Positions 44,679 through 53,488 of a DNA stretch of 64,000 nt are shown here, piece after piece (the stretch's first letter is position 1; each line of letters starts with the position of its first letter). The notes under the pieces were generated by a model. That model saw only the letters and a list, made by a program, of their open reading frames with translations, was not told the origin of the DNA and searched no databases. This stretch comes from Bacteroidales bacterium (GTDB lineage: Bacteria > Bacteroidota > Bacteroidia > Bacteroidales > Tenuifilaceae), in the NCBI GenBank assembly GCA_013141385.1, contig JABFRB010000020.1, positions 60,618 to 124,617 on the forward strand, given 5' to 3'. Both the position numbers and the translations under genes were made by a program.

Positions 44679-44846
44679 TTATCGATTTCTGATAAGTTGA
44701 ATAATGGAGAATATAATACCAATTAACCCTGCAATTAGAAAAATAGTTGAGTATTTTCTTTCGTACATTACTTTAGTTGCAGCACCTGCAATAATAAAAA
44801 GTATTGAGGCGATTAAAGTATACATGTAAACCGATCTATTTTTCAT
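44679..44846 (-). CDS. 55-residue two-helix membrane protein, copy B
   Basis: MKNRSVYMYTLIASILFIIA, then GAATKVMYERKYS, then TIFLIAGLIGIIFSIIQLIR and the end NR. Identical in protein sequence to copy C at 45252 and about 85% identical to copy A at 42075. The whole 570-bp block containing it is duplicated to the right (copy C block), with the same terminator hairpin downstream. Its upstream side is AT-rich and then the composite repeat. Confidence 0.7.
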   Translation of the reverse strand: MKNRSVYMYTLIASILFIIAGAATKVMYERKYSTIFLIAGLIGIIFSIIQLIRNR

Positions 44847-44997
44847 ATTAGCTGTTTGTGGTATTGCACATCCAATTACTTTTCTTGTTAAACAAAAGTA
44901 AATATTTTTTATTGAACATTTAAGTGCTATTTAATTCTTTGAAAAGGTAAGAGGAAATAAAAAATTAAGAATGAAAAATGATAAAAGATTTTTTGGT

Positions 44998-45250
44998 GCT
45001 TTTGCGGAATATCGAAAAATGCGATGGGATTTGGTGGCGGTTTGGGTTACAATTGACTCTTCCAGTTCTTACGAATCTGAAAGGTCAACCAAGCCGATTA
45101 ACCTAGCAGAGTCCGAAGGTCCTGCAAGAGTTTAATAATCCTAAGCCAACTACAGTTTAAGCTAAACTTTACTCTGTTTACCCATGCAAAGCCCGCAAGT
45201 ATAGAAAATCCGAGGTGGGAGGCCTCGGATTAATGGGGGTAAATATCTCT
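44998..45250 (+). repeat. Composite repeat, full copy
   Basis: Palindrome variant ATCGAAAAATGCGAT at 45011-45025, then the CTTCCAG hairpin, CAACCAAGCCGATTAACC, CTAGCAGAGTCCGAAGG and the terminator hairpin at 45207-45231. Spaced about 575 bp from the next copy. Confidence 0.85.
45207..45231 (-). terminator. AATCCGAGG-family hairpin after small gene copy C
   Basis: Perfect stem AATCCGAGG / CCTCGGATT 21 bp past the stop at 45252, as in copy B. Confidence 0.8.
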
Positions 45251-45251
45251 C

Positions 45252-45419
45252 TTATCGATTTCTGATAAGTTGAATAATGGAGAATATAATACCAATTAAC
45301 CCTGCAATTAAAAAAATAGTTGAGTATTTTCTTTCGTACATTACTTTAGTTGCAGCACCTGCAATAATAAAAAGTATTGAGGCGATTAAAGTATACATGT
45401 AAACCGATCTATTTTTCAT
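45252..45419 (-). CDS. 55-residue two-helix membrane protein, copy C
   Basis: Same protein as copy B (start MKNRSVYMYTLIASILFIIA). A longer frame extends upstream to 45671 but that part is encoded by the composite repeat (PNSEELEESIITQTATKS...) and is rejected as a true start. The 165-bp coding region is nearly identical to copy B, as are the flanks, so the duplication is recent. Confidence 0.7.
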   Translation of the reverse strand: MKNRSVYMYTLIASILFIIAGAATKVMYERKYSTIFLIAGLIGIIFSIIQLIRNR

Positions 45420-45577
45420 ATTAGCTGTTTGTGGTATTGCACATCCAATTACTTTTCTTGTTAAACAAAAGTAAATATTTTTTATTGAACATTTAAGTGC
45501 TATTTGATTCTTTGAAAAGGCAAGAGGAGAATTAAAAATTAAGAATGAAAAGTGACAAGTGAAAAGAGGTTTTGGTG

Positions 45578-45812
45578 CTTTTACAGAATATCGCAAAATG
45601 CGATGGGATTTGGTGGCGGTTTGGGTTATTATTGACTCTTCCAGTTCTTCCGAATTTGGAAGGTCAACCAAGCCGATTAACCTAGCAGAGTCCGAAGGTC
45701 CTGCTAGAGTTTAATAATCTTAAGCCAACTACAGCTTAAGCTAAGCGTTACCCTGTTTACCTAAGCGAAGCCCGCAAGAATAGAAAATCCGAGGTGTGAG
45801 GGGCGCCGTGAT
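45578..45812 (+). repeat. Composite repeat with a broken terminator hairpin
   Basis: Palindrome at 45590-45604, CTTCCAG...TTGGAAGG hairpin, CTAGCAG...CTGCTAG hairpin and the left terminator arm AATCCGAGG at 45786-45794. The right arm is missing: the sequence switches to GGCGCCGTGATTT right before the stop of the protease gene. This is a clear junction in the repeat series. Confidence 0.75.
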
Positions 45813-46736
45813 TTATTTTAATTTTAATATTATTTTTAATTCATTCTCTATGTAAGCGTTAAAACGCTTAATATATTCAGCATTTTCAACTAATGAAACT
45901 CCTGCTCTACTTTTTGCTATCAAACTATTTGATATAACACTTTTATCAAAAACATTATTATCCTCCTCATAACCTGCTACAAGAATTCCTATTAGTTCAG
46001 GTTTTTCTTGAAGTGAGAAAACGGGACTTCCACTATTACCAAAAGTCGCATTTGATTCAATTAACGTAATGTGATTTAAATCTTTGTTTTTCATATTTTT
46101 GTATGGAATCCAAGCAATATATCCTGGCTTATACGTTGAAATACAATAATTTCTAATTGAAGATTGTATGTGATCAGGGTATCCACAAATCCACACTAAA
46201 TCTCCTAGGTGCGAGGAGGTCATAGAATTAATCGGGAAAATTCTAAATTTTTTTTTAAATAGTTTTTTTGAGTATTCATAATACAAATTACCGGAGGATA
46301 AAATAATAGCACCTAAATCAATTTTTGAATCTGGGTATACAAATGTATTTGGAGATTTATTAAAATTAATAATTGGCACAGGTATTCCAAAATAGTCTAA
46401 TGTACTAATGGTATCAGCATAAGAAGGTCGAATATAAATTTCTTTACTTCCTTTATTTTTAAAATAATCTATAATATGTCTAGCCGTTATAATATTACTT
46501 AAGATAATTGTATCAACATGCAAATAAGTCAATAAACCACTTCCTATGGGATTAAACTTAGTCATAAGTTTCTTTTTTCCATTAACCAATACTGTATCAG
46601 ATTTTTCTTCTCCAATAGCAACAACAAATTCACGAATATCCTTTAAAAACAATTCTCTAACTAAAGTTTCTTGGGATCTTACTTCTAACGAAACTAAAGT
46701 GTAAATTACAATAAAGGAAAAAATTTTTCTTTTCAT
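45813..46736 (-). CDS. Secreted trypsin-like serine protease
   Basis: 307 residues with an N-terminal signal (MKRKIFSFIVIYTLVSLEVR, then SQ). The chymotrypsin-fold triad can be placed: H87 in NIITARHII, D140 in KIDLGAIIL and S235 in FGNSGSPVF. It also has a VWICGYPDHIQ strand common in this fold. Low similarity elsewhere means its substrate is unknown. It may act in the periplasm. It borders the cassette island, with no co-transcribed partner. Confidence 0.75.
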   Translation of the reverse strand: MKRKIFSFIVIYTLVSLEVRSQETLVRELFLKDIREFVVAIGEEKSDTVLVNGKKKLMTKFNPIGSGLLTYLHVDTIILSNIITARHIIDYFKNKGSKEIYIRPSYADTISTLDYFGIPVPIINFNKSPNTFVYPDSKIDLGAIILSSGNLYYEYSKKLFKKKFRIFPINSMTSSHLGDLVWICGYPDHIQSSIRNYCISTYKPGYIAWIPYKNMKNKDLNHITLIESNATFGNSGSPVFSLQEKPELIGILVAGYEEDNNVFDKSVISNSLIAKSRAGVSLVENAEYIKRFNAYIENELKIILKLK

Positions 46737-46941
46737 ATATAGTTACTTATCTTATCTTCAATCATGTTGCATAACTCTTTTATAACCCAATCTTTATTTG
46801 GATTATAATACCTAGTATGGAATGATAATCCAAACTCTGTTTTGTATTTATACACCAAAGTTAAAACTATTTCTTTTTAATTATCAGGATGTGATACTTA
46901 ATTTTCTTTTGAAATAATTGTACTTCCAATTAAGTGAAACC

Positions 46942-47000
46942 TATCTTTGTTTTAGGTTCATTAAGGTATAGAATTTACCCCCAGAATTTCCTTACCTTTG
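46942..47000 (+). promoter_or_regulatory. Two candidate -7 elements upstream of addA
   Basis: TATCTTTG at 46942-46949 and TACCTTTG at 46993-47000 both fit TAnnTTTG. The second lies 65 bp before the addA start. No clear TTTG partner at -33, so which one is used is open. No other feature was found in the 46737-47065 gap. Confidence 0.45.
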
Positions 47001-47065
47001 AAAAACCAAGTGAAAAGCGAATAACGATTAACAGCTCACGAATAACGAATGAATAAACTCAGGGT

Positions 47066-50000
47066 ATGTCGAATTTGATAGTATATAAGGCTTCCGCAGG
47101 ATCGGGAAAGACTTTCCGGCTGGCGGCGGAGTATATTAAGCTGGTTATTCACGATCCGCAATCGTACAAACGGATTCTTGCGGTTACCTTTACCAATAAG
47201 GCTACCGCCGAGATGAAGGGGAGAATTCTTGAGGAGCTTAAAGGTATTGCCGATGGCAAAAAGAGCCCAATGTTCGCACTTATCTGCGAGGAGACCCGCA
47301 TAAACCCTGATACCGTTACAGCCAGAGCGTCAAAGGCGCTATCCAATATACTGCACGATTACTCACGTTTCTCGGTAAGCACCATCGATAGTTTTGTGCA
47401 GCGGATTATTCAGGCTTTGCTATGGGAGATTGGGCAGCAGGGTGGTGGCGATATCCGTTTGGATTTTAAGCCTGTTCTGGAGCGTGCAGCGGATATTATG
47501 CTTGATGAGTCGGTGGATAACCCTGCGCTGTTCCAGTGGTTACAATCGATGGGCGAATCGCAGCTGGAGGCGGGGAAGAGCTGGGATATCCGTAGCGGTT
47601 TGGTTAACCTTGGGCGGGAGTTGTTCTCCGAGAGTTTCAGGCTATTGAGCCACGATGAGATTATTGCAATTACCGATAAGGAGAAGGTTAACGCCCTGAA
47701 AAAGGAGCTGAATGGGTTAATTGGTAGTATTTCGGGTAGCGTAATTGGGCTAGGAAAGGATACACTAAAAGTTATAGGTGAGTTTGGGTTTAGTGAGAAG
47801 GATTTTGCTTATGGAAGCAGTGGCGTTTACGGCTTTTTTGAGAAGTGCGCCGATTTGGATTTTGGCGAACTGCTCCCAAAGCTGGATGGTGCTCGTGTGC
47901 AGAAGGCGTTGGATAGCCCATCGGGTGAGGATTGGGTAACGGCCGCGGATAGGAAGAATGCTGGGAAGTTTGCCCAGATATCGGGTTTAATCAGCGGGAA
48001 GTTGCACCCAGCTCTAGCCAAACTTTATAATACCATTGGGGAGAATGAACCCCAGTACAACTCGGCAAGGCTGGTGCTAAAGAATCTGGATTCGCTGGCA
48101 ATCCTAAGCGATTTGTGGCAAACCATCAGGAAGCTATCAACCGAGGAGGGTTTTATGCTGCTGGCGGATAGCGGCCCGCTGCTGAGGGAGTTTGTGAAGG
48201 AGACGGATGCTCCCTTCGTTTACGAGAAGGTTGGAACCCGTTTCGATAGCTTTATGATTGATGAGTTTCAGGATACATCGGTTATTCAATGGCAAAACTT
48301 TAAGCCGCTTATAGAGAATAGCCTTGCTCAGGGCAGCTTTAGCATGGTTGTGGGTGATGTGAAACAGGCCATTTACCGTTGGCGTAATGGCGATTGGAGG
48401 ATACTGTCATCGGGACTTGAGGTTGATTTTGCATCGCTGGGAATTACCCATAAACCGCTGGATGTAAACCGAAGGAGTTTGCCCGCAGTTATCGATTTTA
48501 ATAATCTTTTCTTTACCAGCGCATCGATAGTTTTAAAGGCCTTAACCGAGGAGATGGTTGTTGGCACTAATCTAGAACCTGATTTCGGGAAGGAATTTTC
48601 GCTTGCATACGATAATGTTATTCAAAAGAAATCGAAGAAGGATGAGGGCGAGGGTTACGTTGAGGTTAACTTTTTGCCCAATGAGGATAAGTCGTTCAAC
48701 GAGAATCTAAAGAATTATCTACCCGATTTAATCTCGGATATTCAGAAGAGAGGCTATAAAGCGGGAGATATCGCAATTCTGGTACGCTCCAATAAGGATG
48801 GGCAGGATTTGGCAAATATTCTACTATCGCATAAACAGACAAACCCCGAAACGTTTGGTTCATTTGATGTTGTTAGCCAGGAGGGGTTGCTGCTTGTGTC
48901 ATCGCCAGCAATAAGGCTGTGCATTGCGGCTATCCGGGCAACCTATCAACCGAAGGATAGCATCACAAAGGCGTGTCTGGCAGCGGGTCTGAGAACCATT
49001 AATGGCAATAGCGCAGTTTCGTGGCATCAGCTCTTTACCGGGGAGGCTTTAGATATTGAGGTTGAATGGCTAAAAGGGTTTAGAACTCGGCCTGTGCAGG
49101 AAGTTTTTGAGGCAATCATAAAACGATATGGGCTGCTGAATAGTAAGAAGGAGCTGGCCTATATATCGGAGCTGCACGAGCAGATTCTTAACCTATCGCG
49201 TAAAGGGCCTAATGATATTGGTCGATTCCTAGAATGGTGGGATGAGGATGGCATTAAGCTTGCGCTAACCATGCCCGATTCCGAGAATGCGGTAACCATA
49301 ACTACAATACATAAATCTAAAGGGTTACAGTTCCCGGTTGTTATAATTCCGCATGGGGATTGGCAGTTTAACCCACCCGGAATGAAGCCATTGCTTTGGG
49401 TTGAATCCTCTCAAAAACCATTCGATATTCTTCCTAAATACCCAATAAATTCGGGAAAGGATTCCAAGAGCAGCTACTTTGCAAAATCAGCCATTGAGGA
49501 TGATATGCAGGTGCTGGTGGATAATATCAACCTGCTTTACGTTGCTTTTACCCGTGCCGAGAATGAGCTGTACGTTTTTTGTCCACAAAAAAAGGAGGAT
49601 AGCAAGATTTTAAGTACTTCTCCATTGATGAGGAGTGTTCTGTCGGCTATTGATTCATCGGAATTTGTTGTTGATGCCGATAGATATGGTGATTCAGCCA
49701 TCAGCTATAGTAGGGGTAAGCGTGATATCTACAAAAATCAGAAAACGAAAGGGGGCAACCCAATATGGATTCTTGAGAATTACCCGGCTGGCGAAACAAA
49801 GGCGAATGTGAAGCAGAGGCTTGAATCAACCGATTTCTTCTCGGAATCGACGGCAAGCTATATCCAATCAATAAATTATGGTAAGCTGATGCATACGCTC
49901 TTCTCAAGGATTGCCTACTCATCGGATATCGACAATGCCCTTAATTCTATGCAATTGGAGGGGTTGATAAATTTGGAACAGAAGGAACTACTGAAAGGAA

Positions 50001-50293
50001 AAATGGAACAGCTGCTTGTTCAGGAGCCCTATTCAAACTGGTTTTCGGATGAGTGGCAGATAAAAAACGAAGCATCGGTGATAACGCCCGAAGGCTCTAC
50101 CTATCGCCCCGATAGAGTTATGATAAAAGCGAATGAGGTTGTTATTGTTGATTATAAGTTTGGGGCGGAGTCGGAATCGTACCATAAGCAGATTCGAAGG
50201 TATTCAAGCCTAATTCAAAAAATGGGTTACGAACGGGTTGATGGGTATTTGTGGTATGTGGATTCGGAGAGGTTGGTGGAAGTTAAAAGTTAA
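47066..50293 (+). CDS. addA: UvrD-type helicase with nuclease domain, AddA/RecB-like
   Basis: 1075 residues. The Walker A motif KASAGSGKT is at residues 8-16, followed by VTFTNKATAEMKGRI; motif II is MIDEFQDTSVIQW. Further UvrD motifs include VVGDVKQAIYRWRNGD, TIHKSKGLQFPVVIIPHGDW and LLYVAFTRAENELYVF. The last ~150 residues carry a PD-(D/E)XK nuclease: GSTYRPDRVM, then VVIVDYKFGAESE. This is the helicase-nuclease subunit that degrades and resects double-strand breaks. Its partner AddB is at 53489 on the same strand, with two unrelated genes between. G+C looks higher than in the island to the left. Confidence 0.9.
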   Translation: MSNLIVYKASAGSGKTFRLAAEYIKLVIHDPQSYKRILAVTFTNKATAEMKGRILEELKGIADGKKSPMFALICEETRINPDTVTARASKALSNILHDYSRFSVSTIDSFVQRIIQALLWEIGQQGGGDIRLDFKPVLERAADIMLDESVDNPALFQWLQSMGESQLEAGKSWDIRSGLVNLGRELFSESFRLLSHDEIIAITDKEKVNALKKELNGLIGSISGSVIGLGKDTLKVIGEFGFSEKDFAYGSSGVYGFFEKCADLDFGELLPKLDGARVQKALDSPSGEDWVTAADRKNAGKFAQISGLISGKLHPALAKLYNTIGENEPQYNSARLVLKNLDSLAILSDLWQTIRKLSTEEGFMLLADSGPLLREFVKETDAPFVYEKVGTRFDSFMIDEFQDTSVIQWQNFKPLIENSLAQGSFSMVVGDVKQAIYRWRNGDWRILSSGLEVDFASLGITHKPLDVNRRSLPAVIDFNNLFFTSASIVLKALTEEMVVGTNLEPDFGKEFSLAYDNVIQKKSKKDEGEGYVEVNFLPNEDKSFNENLKNYLPDLISDIQKRGYKAGDIAILVRSNKDGQDLANILLSHKQTNPETFGSFDVVSQEGLLLVSSPAIRLCIAAIRATYQPKDSITKACLAAGLRTINGNSAVSWHQLFTGEALDIEVEWLKGFRTRPVQEVFEAIIKRYGLLNSKKELAYISELHEQILNLSRKGPNDIGRFLEWWDEDGIKLALTMPDSENAVTITTIHKSKGLQFPVVIIPHGDWQFNPPGMKPLLWVESSQKPFDILPKYPINSGKDSKSSYFAKSAIEDDMQVLVDNINLLYVAFTRAENELYVFCPQKKEDSKILSTSPLMRSVLSAIDSSEFVVDADRYGDSAISYSRGKRDIYKNQKTKGGNPIWILENYPAGETKANVKQRLESTDFFSESTASYIQSINYGKLMHTLFSRIAYSSDIDNALNSMQLEGLINLEQKELLKGKMEQLLVQEPYSNWFSDEWQIKNEASVITPEGSTYRPDRVMIKANEVVIVDYKFGAESESYHKQIRRYSSLIQKMGYERVDGYLWYVDSERLVEVKS

Positions 50294-50557
50294 AAAAGAA
50301 AAGTTAAAAGAGAAAAGATGGAAGTCGGAAGACGGAAGAGGGGAGATGCTTAATAATTTGAAAATTGAGGGATTTGAAGATTTGAGAATTTGAAAATAAG
50401 ACAATGGGACAATTTGAAAATAAGACAATTTGAAAACTGCACTATCTCTATGGAGAACTGGGCGCTAATGTTTTTTCACTTTCCACTTTTCACTTTTCAC
50501 TTCTCACTTCTCACTTTTTCCCTATCTTGCGAAAAAATAAAACTAAAACCTACGGAG
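50283..50557. repeat. Heptad tracts in two orientations between addA and tlpA-like gene
   Basis: 7-bp units GTTAAAA, GATGGAA and GTCGGAA run from the addA stop to about 50345. AATTTGAAAATAAGACAAT occurs twice at about 50386-50434. Then CACTTTT/CACTTCT units run at 50467-50520 in the opposite sense. No gene is supported here; the true start of the next gene is 50558. Confidence 0.7.
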
Positions 50558-51943
50558 ATGAAAAAATATTTAATAATTCTTTTGCTACCATTGGCAATAG
50601 CATGTAAACAAGAGCCTAAGGAGGCTATTATTTCGGGTACATTACAGAATTACAGGGACACGGTTGTGTATTTGAGTTCGAAGGGTATTACCGAAACTGT
50701 TAAATTGAATGCCGATAAAACATTTGAGTATAAAACTACTATCGATAAGCCTGTTCTGTATACCATAAAAACTGGAAGGAAGACTAATTTTGAGCTATAT
50801 CTTAACCCTGGAGATAAAACTCAGGTAACTATCGATTTTGAGAATTTAAAGGAGGGTCCAAAGTTCTCGGGTGTTTTGGAAAGCGTGAATAAAATCCTTC
50901 AGGAGAAAGAGGTTGTTGTTGATAAATATATTACAAACTATCAGGAGACTTTTACTCTAAAAAAAGATGAGTTTAACAAGAAGATGGACTCGTTAAAGAA
51001 TGCTCTTGTTGAGAAAGTACAAACAATCTCCAACAGTAAAATTGCTGAACTCGAAACCGAAAGGGCCGATTATCTAGTTAAATCATTAGAGGCAAATTAC
51101 CCCGAATATCACGCTTACTACAGTAATATTGAGTTTAAACCCGATAGTGCTGATTATTCCTTCCTTGAAGGATTTAATTTGAATAATGCTTACCATTTGA
51201 TGTATAAAGAGTATTTGGAAGTTTTGAATGCTACTATAATTAATAAATTCAAGAAGGAGATAGGGAATAATAATTTAGAATCGATGCCAGCAACTGAAAG
51301 ACTACCAAAACTATTTGCCTTTATTGATAAAAGTGCTACCAATTCTGAAGTTCGTGATTATTTGAAGCAGGTTAATTTCATGGACGATCTTTCTTATGGC
51401 GAATTCTGGAAACTAACCGATTTGGTGGATAGGTATAAGGCCGAATGTCAAACTGTAGGTTACAAGAATATCATTGAAAAGCTTTATGACCAGAAGATGA
51501 ATTTAGCACCCGGAAAAACTGCTCCGCTATTTAAGTATAAAGATATTAATGGTAAAGAATACGCACTTGAAGATCTAAAAGGGAAGCTTGTATACATCGA
51601 TTTTTGGGCAACATGGTGTGGCCCATGTCGTCATGAGCTACCTTACCTCGAAGAGGTAGAAAAGGCCTACTTGGGAAAGAAAATTACATTCATCAGCATG
51701 TCAGTGGATGATGATATGTTTGCTTGGGATAAAATGGTGAAAGATAAGAAGATGATGGGTCTCCAGTTACATGCCGATGGCGCATTTAACTCAACAGTAG
51801 CAAAAGATTATCAGATTAAAGGAATTCCAACATTTGTTCTTATCGATCAGAATGGTATTATTATCTCTCCAAGCGCGCCAAGACCATCATCTGGTGCTGA
51901 TTTGATTAATCTACTGGATGAGAATCTGGTGAAGATAAAATAG
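50558..51943 (+). CDS. Thiol-disulfide lipoprotein, TlpA-like
   Basis: 461 residues from the ATG at 50558, because a lipoprotein signal follows at once (MKKYLIILLLPLAIAC) and a GGAG precedes. The longer upstream frame is repeat-derived. Residues ~20-310 form an N-terminal DUF4369-like region (ISGTLQNYRDTVVYLSSKG). The last ~150 are a thioredoxin fold with the active site FWATWCGPCRHELP and the later cis-Pro KGIPTFVLID. Such proteins reduce periplasmic disulfides, for example during cytochrome maturation. Confidence 0.85.
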   Translation: MKKYLIILLLPLAIACKQEPKEAIISGTLQNYRDTVVYLSSKGITETVKLNADKTFEYKTTIDKPVLYTIKTGRKTNFELYLNPGDKTQVTIDFENLKEGPKFSGVLESVNKILQEKEVVVDKYITNYQETFTLKKDEFNKKMDSLKNALVEKVQTISNSKIAELETERADYLVKSLEANYPEYHAYYSNIEFKPDSADYSFLEGFNLNNAYHLMYKEYLEVLNATIINKFKKEIGNNNLESMPATERLPKLFAFIDKSATNSEVRDYLKQVNFMDDLSYGEFWKLTDLVDRYKAECQTVGYKNIIEKLYDQKMNLAPGKTAPLFKYKDINGKEYALEDLKGKLVYIDFWATWCGPCRHELPYLEEVEKAYLGKKITFISMSVDDDMFAWDKMVKDKKMMGLQLHADGAFNSTVAKDYQIKGIPTFVLIDQNGIIISPSAPRPSSGADLINLLDENLVKIK

Positions 51944-51970
51944 AGAAATTAACAAATTATTGAACAATCG

Positions 51971-51989
51971 GGCTAGCCATCGGCTGGCC
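51971..51989 (+). terminator. Stem-loop after the TlpA-like gene
   Basis: GGCTAGCC / GGCTGGCC stem with one G-T pair, then TTATTTGTT. Moderately convincing terminator, 28 bp past the stop. Confidence 0.65.
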
Positions 51990-52138
51990 TTATTTGTTAT
52001 GTATTAAAATTACACGTTAAAGTCATTTTACCTTAGATTGGAATATAGATATATTATATCTATCAATTTTTTTCATTTTTCGTTTGATACCTAATACTAA
52101 TATTATTTACTTTACAATACACAAACAAAATTTAAAAA

Positions 52139-53092
52139 ATGGTCTATCCCTGGGGCGATAAGCGGCGGTTTAATAGCTATGCCGGTTATTTTAAACGAAC
52201 ATTTGGTGGCAGAGTCCAAAAACTTACCATCAATGCTGGATTTACCTGTCCAAATCGCGATGGAACTGTTTCAACTGGAGGTTGTACATATTGCAAAAAC
52301 GATGCTTTTAACCCAAGTTACTGCGATCCCCAAAAATCAATTACCCAGCAATTAAATGAGGGAATTGAATTCCATGCACTTCGTTATAAAAGAGCAAAAA
52401 ACTACCTTGCTTACTTTCAGGCATATTCAAATACACATGCACCAGTTGAAAGGATGAAAGAACTGTATTCCGAAGCCCTCTCACACCCCGGTGTAATTGG
52501 TTTGGTTATTGGTACACGCCCTGATTGTGTTGATTTTGAGAAATTGGATTATCTCGAAGAGTTATCGAAGAACTACTATATATCTGTGGAATATGGTGTA
52601 GAATCATGCTTTAACCGTACTCTCGAATCCATAAACCGTGGACATTCATTTGAACAATCGGTTTGGGCTATTGAAGAAACTGCCCGAAGAGGAATTAATA
52701 CTGGCGCTCATATTATATTTGGCTTACCCGGAGAATCCCGAGAGGAAATGTTATCGCAGGCTGCGATACTTTCAGATTTGCCACTTACATCAATAAAATT
52801 TCATCAGCTTCAGATATTCAGTGGGACAGAAATGGAGATACAGTATAATGAGACTCCTGGGAAATTCTCTCTTTTTGCGATGAATGACTACCTTAACTTT
52901 GTTGTTGATTTCTTAGAGAGACTCAATCCTAATTTTGTGATTGAGAGGTTTACTAGCGAAGCTCCTCCCTGGCATTTGGTAGCACCCAACTGGGGTCTTC
53001 TCCGAACCGATCAACTCCTTACAAAAATTGAAAAAATACTGGAGGAACGAAACACCTGGCAGGGACGTTTTTTAGAAATGAATGTTTGGTAG
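52139..53092 (+). CDS. Radical SAM protein, YhcC/TIGR01212-like
   Basis: 317 residues. The SAM/iron-sulfur cysteines are C37, C49 and C52 in FTCPNRDGTVSTGGCTYCKN, the longer CX11CX2C spacing typical of this group. Other family motifs are YFQAYSNTHAPVER, IGTRPDCVDFEKLDYL, VEYGVES and FGLPGESREEM. The family is often found beside recombination or tRNA genes but its reaction is unsettled. It lies between tlpA-like and addB genes. Confidence 0.88.
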   Translation: MVYPWGDKRRFNSYAGYFKRTFGGRVQKLTINAGFTCPNRDGTVSTGGCTYCKNDAFNPSYCDPQKSITQQLNEGIEFHALRYKRAKNYLAYFQAYSNTHAPVERMKELYSEALSHPGVIGLVIGTRPDCVDFEKLDYLEELSKNYYISVEYGVESCFNRTLESINRGHSFEQSVWAIEETARRGINTGAHIIFGLPGESREEMLSQAAILSDLPLTSIKFHQLQIFSGTEMEIQYNETPGKFSLFAMNDYLNFVVDFLERLNPNFVIERFTSEAPPWHLVAPNWGLLRTDQLLTKIEKILEERNTWQGRFLEMNVW

Positions 53093-53097
53093 CTAAC

Positions 53098-53460
53098 TCA
53101 AGTTGCTGGATGCTAGTTGCTGATATCTATCTATTTTATATTCGGATTGACATATTTCATCTCTTAAAGTTAAATGCAAAAAGAATCAAATACAGTAACT
53201 CACTAAACTAGTGACTTGCAACCAGTAACTAGCAACTAAGGTTAATTATTAAAATTGCATAGAATAAGATCTATCAAAGAATTTGCTCCTTTTCTCATAA
53301 TATCCGATTTTGACATACCGTGAATTTTGCAGATATTGCATGTCAATTTAAATCTTTTTTTATCTTCTTAAATCAAAACCGAGTATTCTGTACGAGTTCA
53401 GCGAAGCTAATTCATTAACCGAACAGAGTGAGTTCAGTGAAGCTAATCCTTGTTCTGAAA
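53098..53460. repeat. Gene-free gap with inverted heptad pair and short direct repeats
   Basis: AGTTGCT, GGATGCT, AGTTGCT at 53101-53122 and AGTAACT, AGCAACT at 53223-53237 are inverted to each other and each 7-bp periodic. At 53395-53450 GAGTTCAGCGAAGCTAATTC and GAGTTCAGTGAAGCTAATCC form a direct repeat. Nothing coding. Confidence 0.6.
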
Positions 53461-53488
53461 TCTTATTTTTCAATAACAAACAACTCCC

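Noticed and set aside
45420..45671. Upstream extension of small gene copy C
   Set aside because: Encoded by the composite repeat; copies A and B start at the equivalent internal Met.
41868..45812. Integron cassette array
   Set aside because: No attC-like sites with the RYYYAAC/GTTRRRY boxes in proper arrangement and no tyrosine integrase in the window.
50390..50557. Upstream extension of the TlpA-like gene
   Set aside because: The extra 56 residues come from repeat DNA, while a lipoprotein signal starts exactly at 50558.
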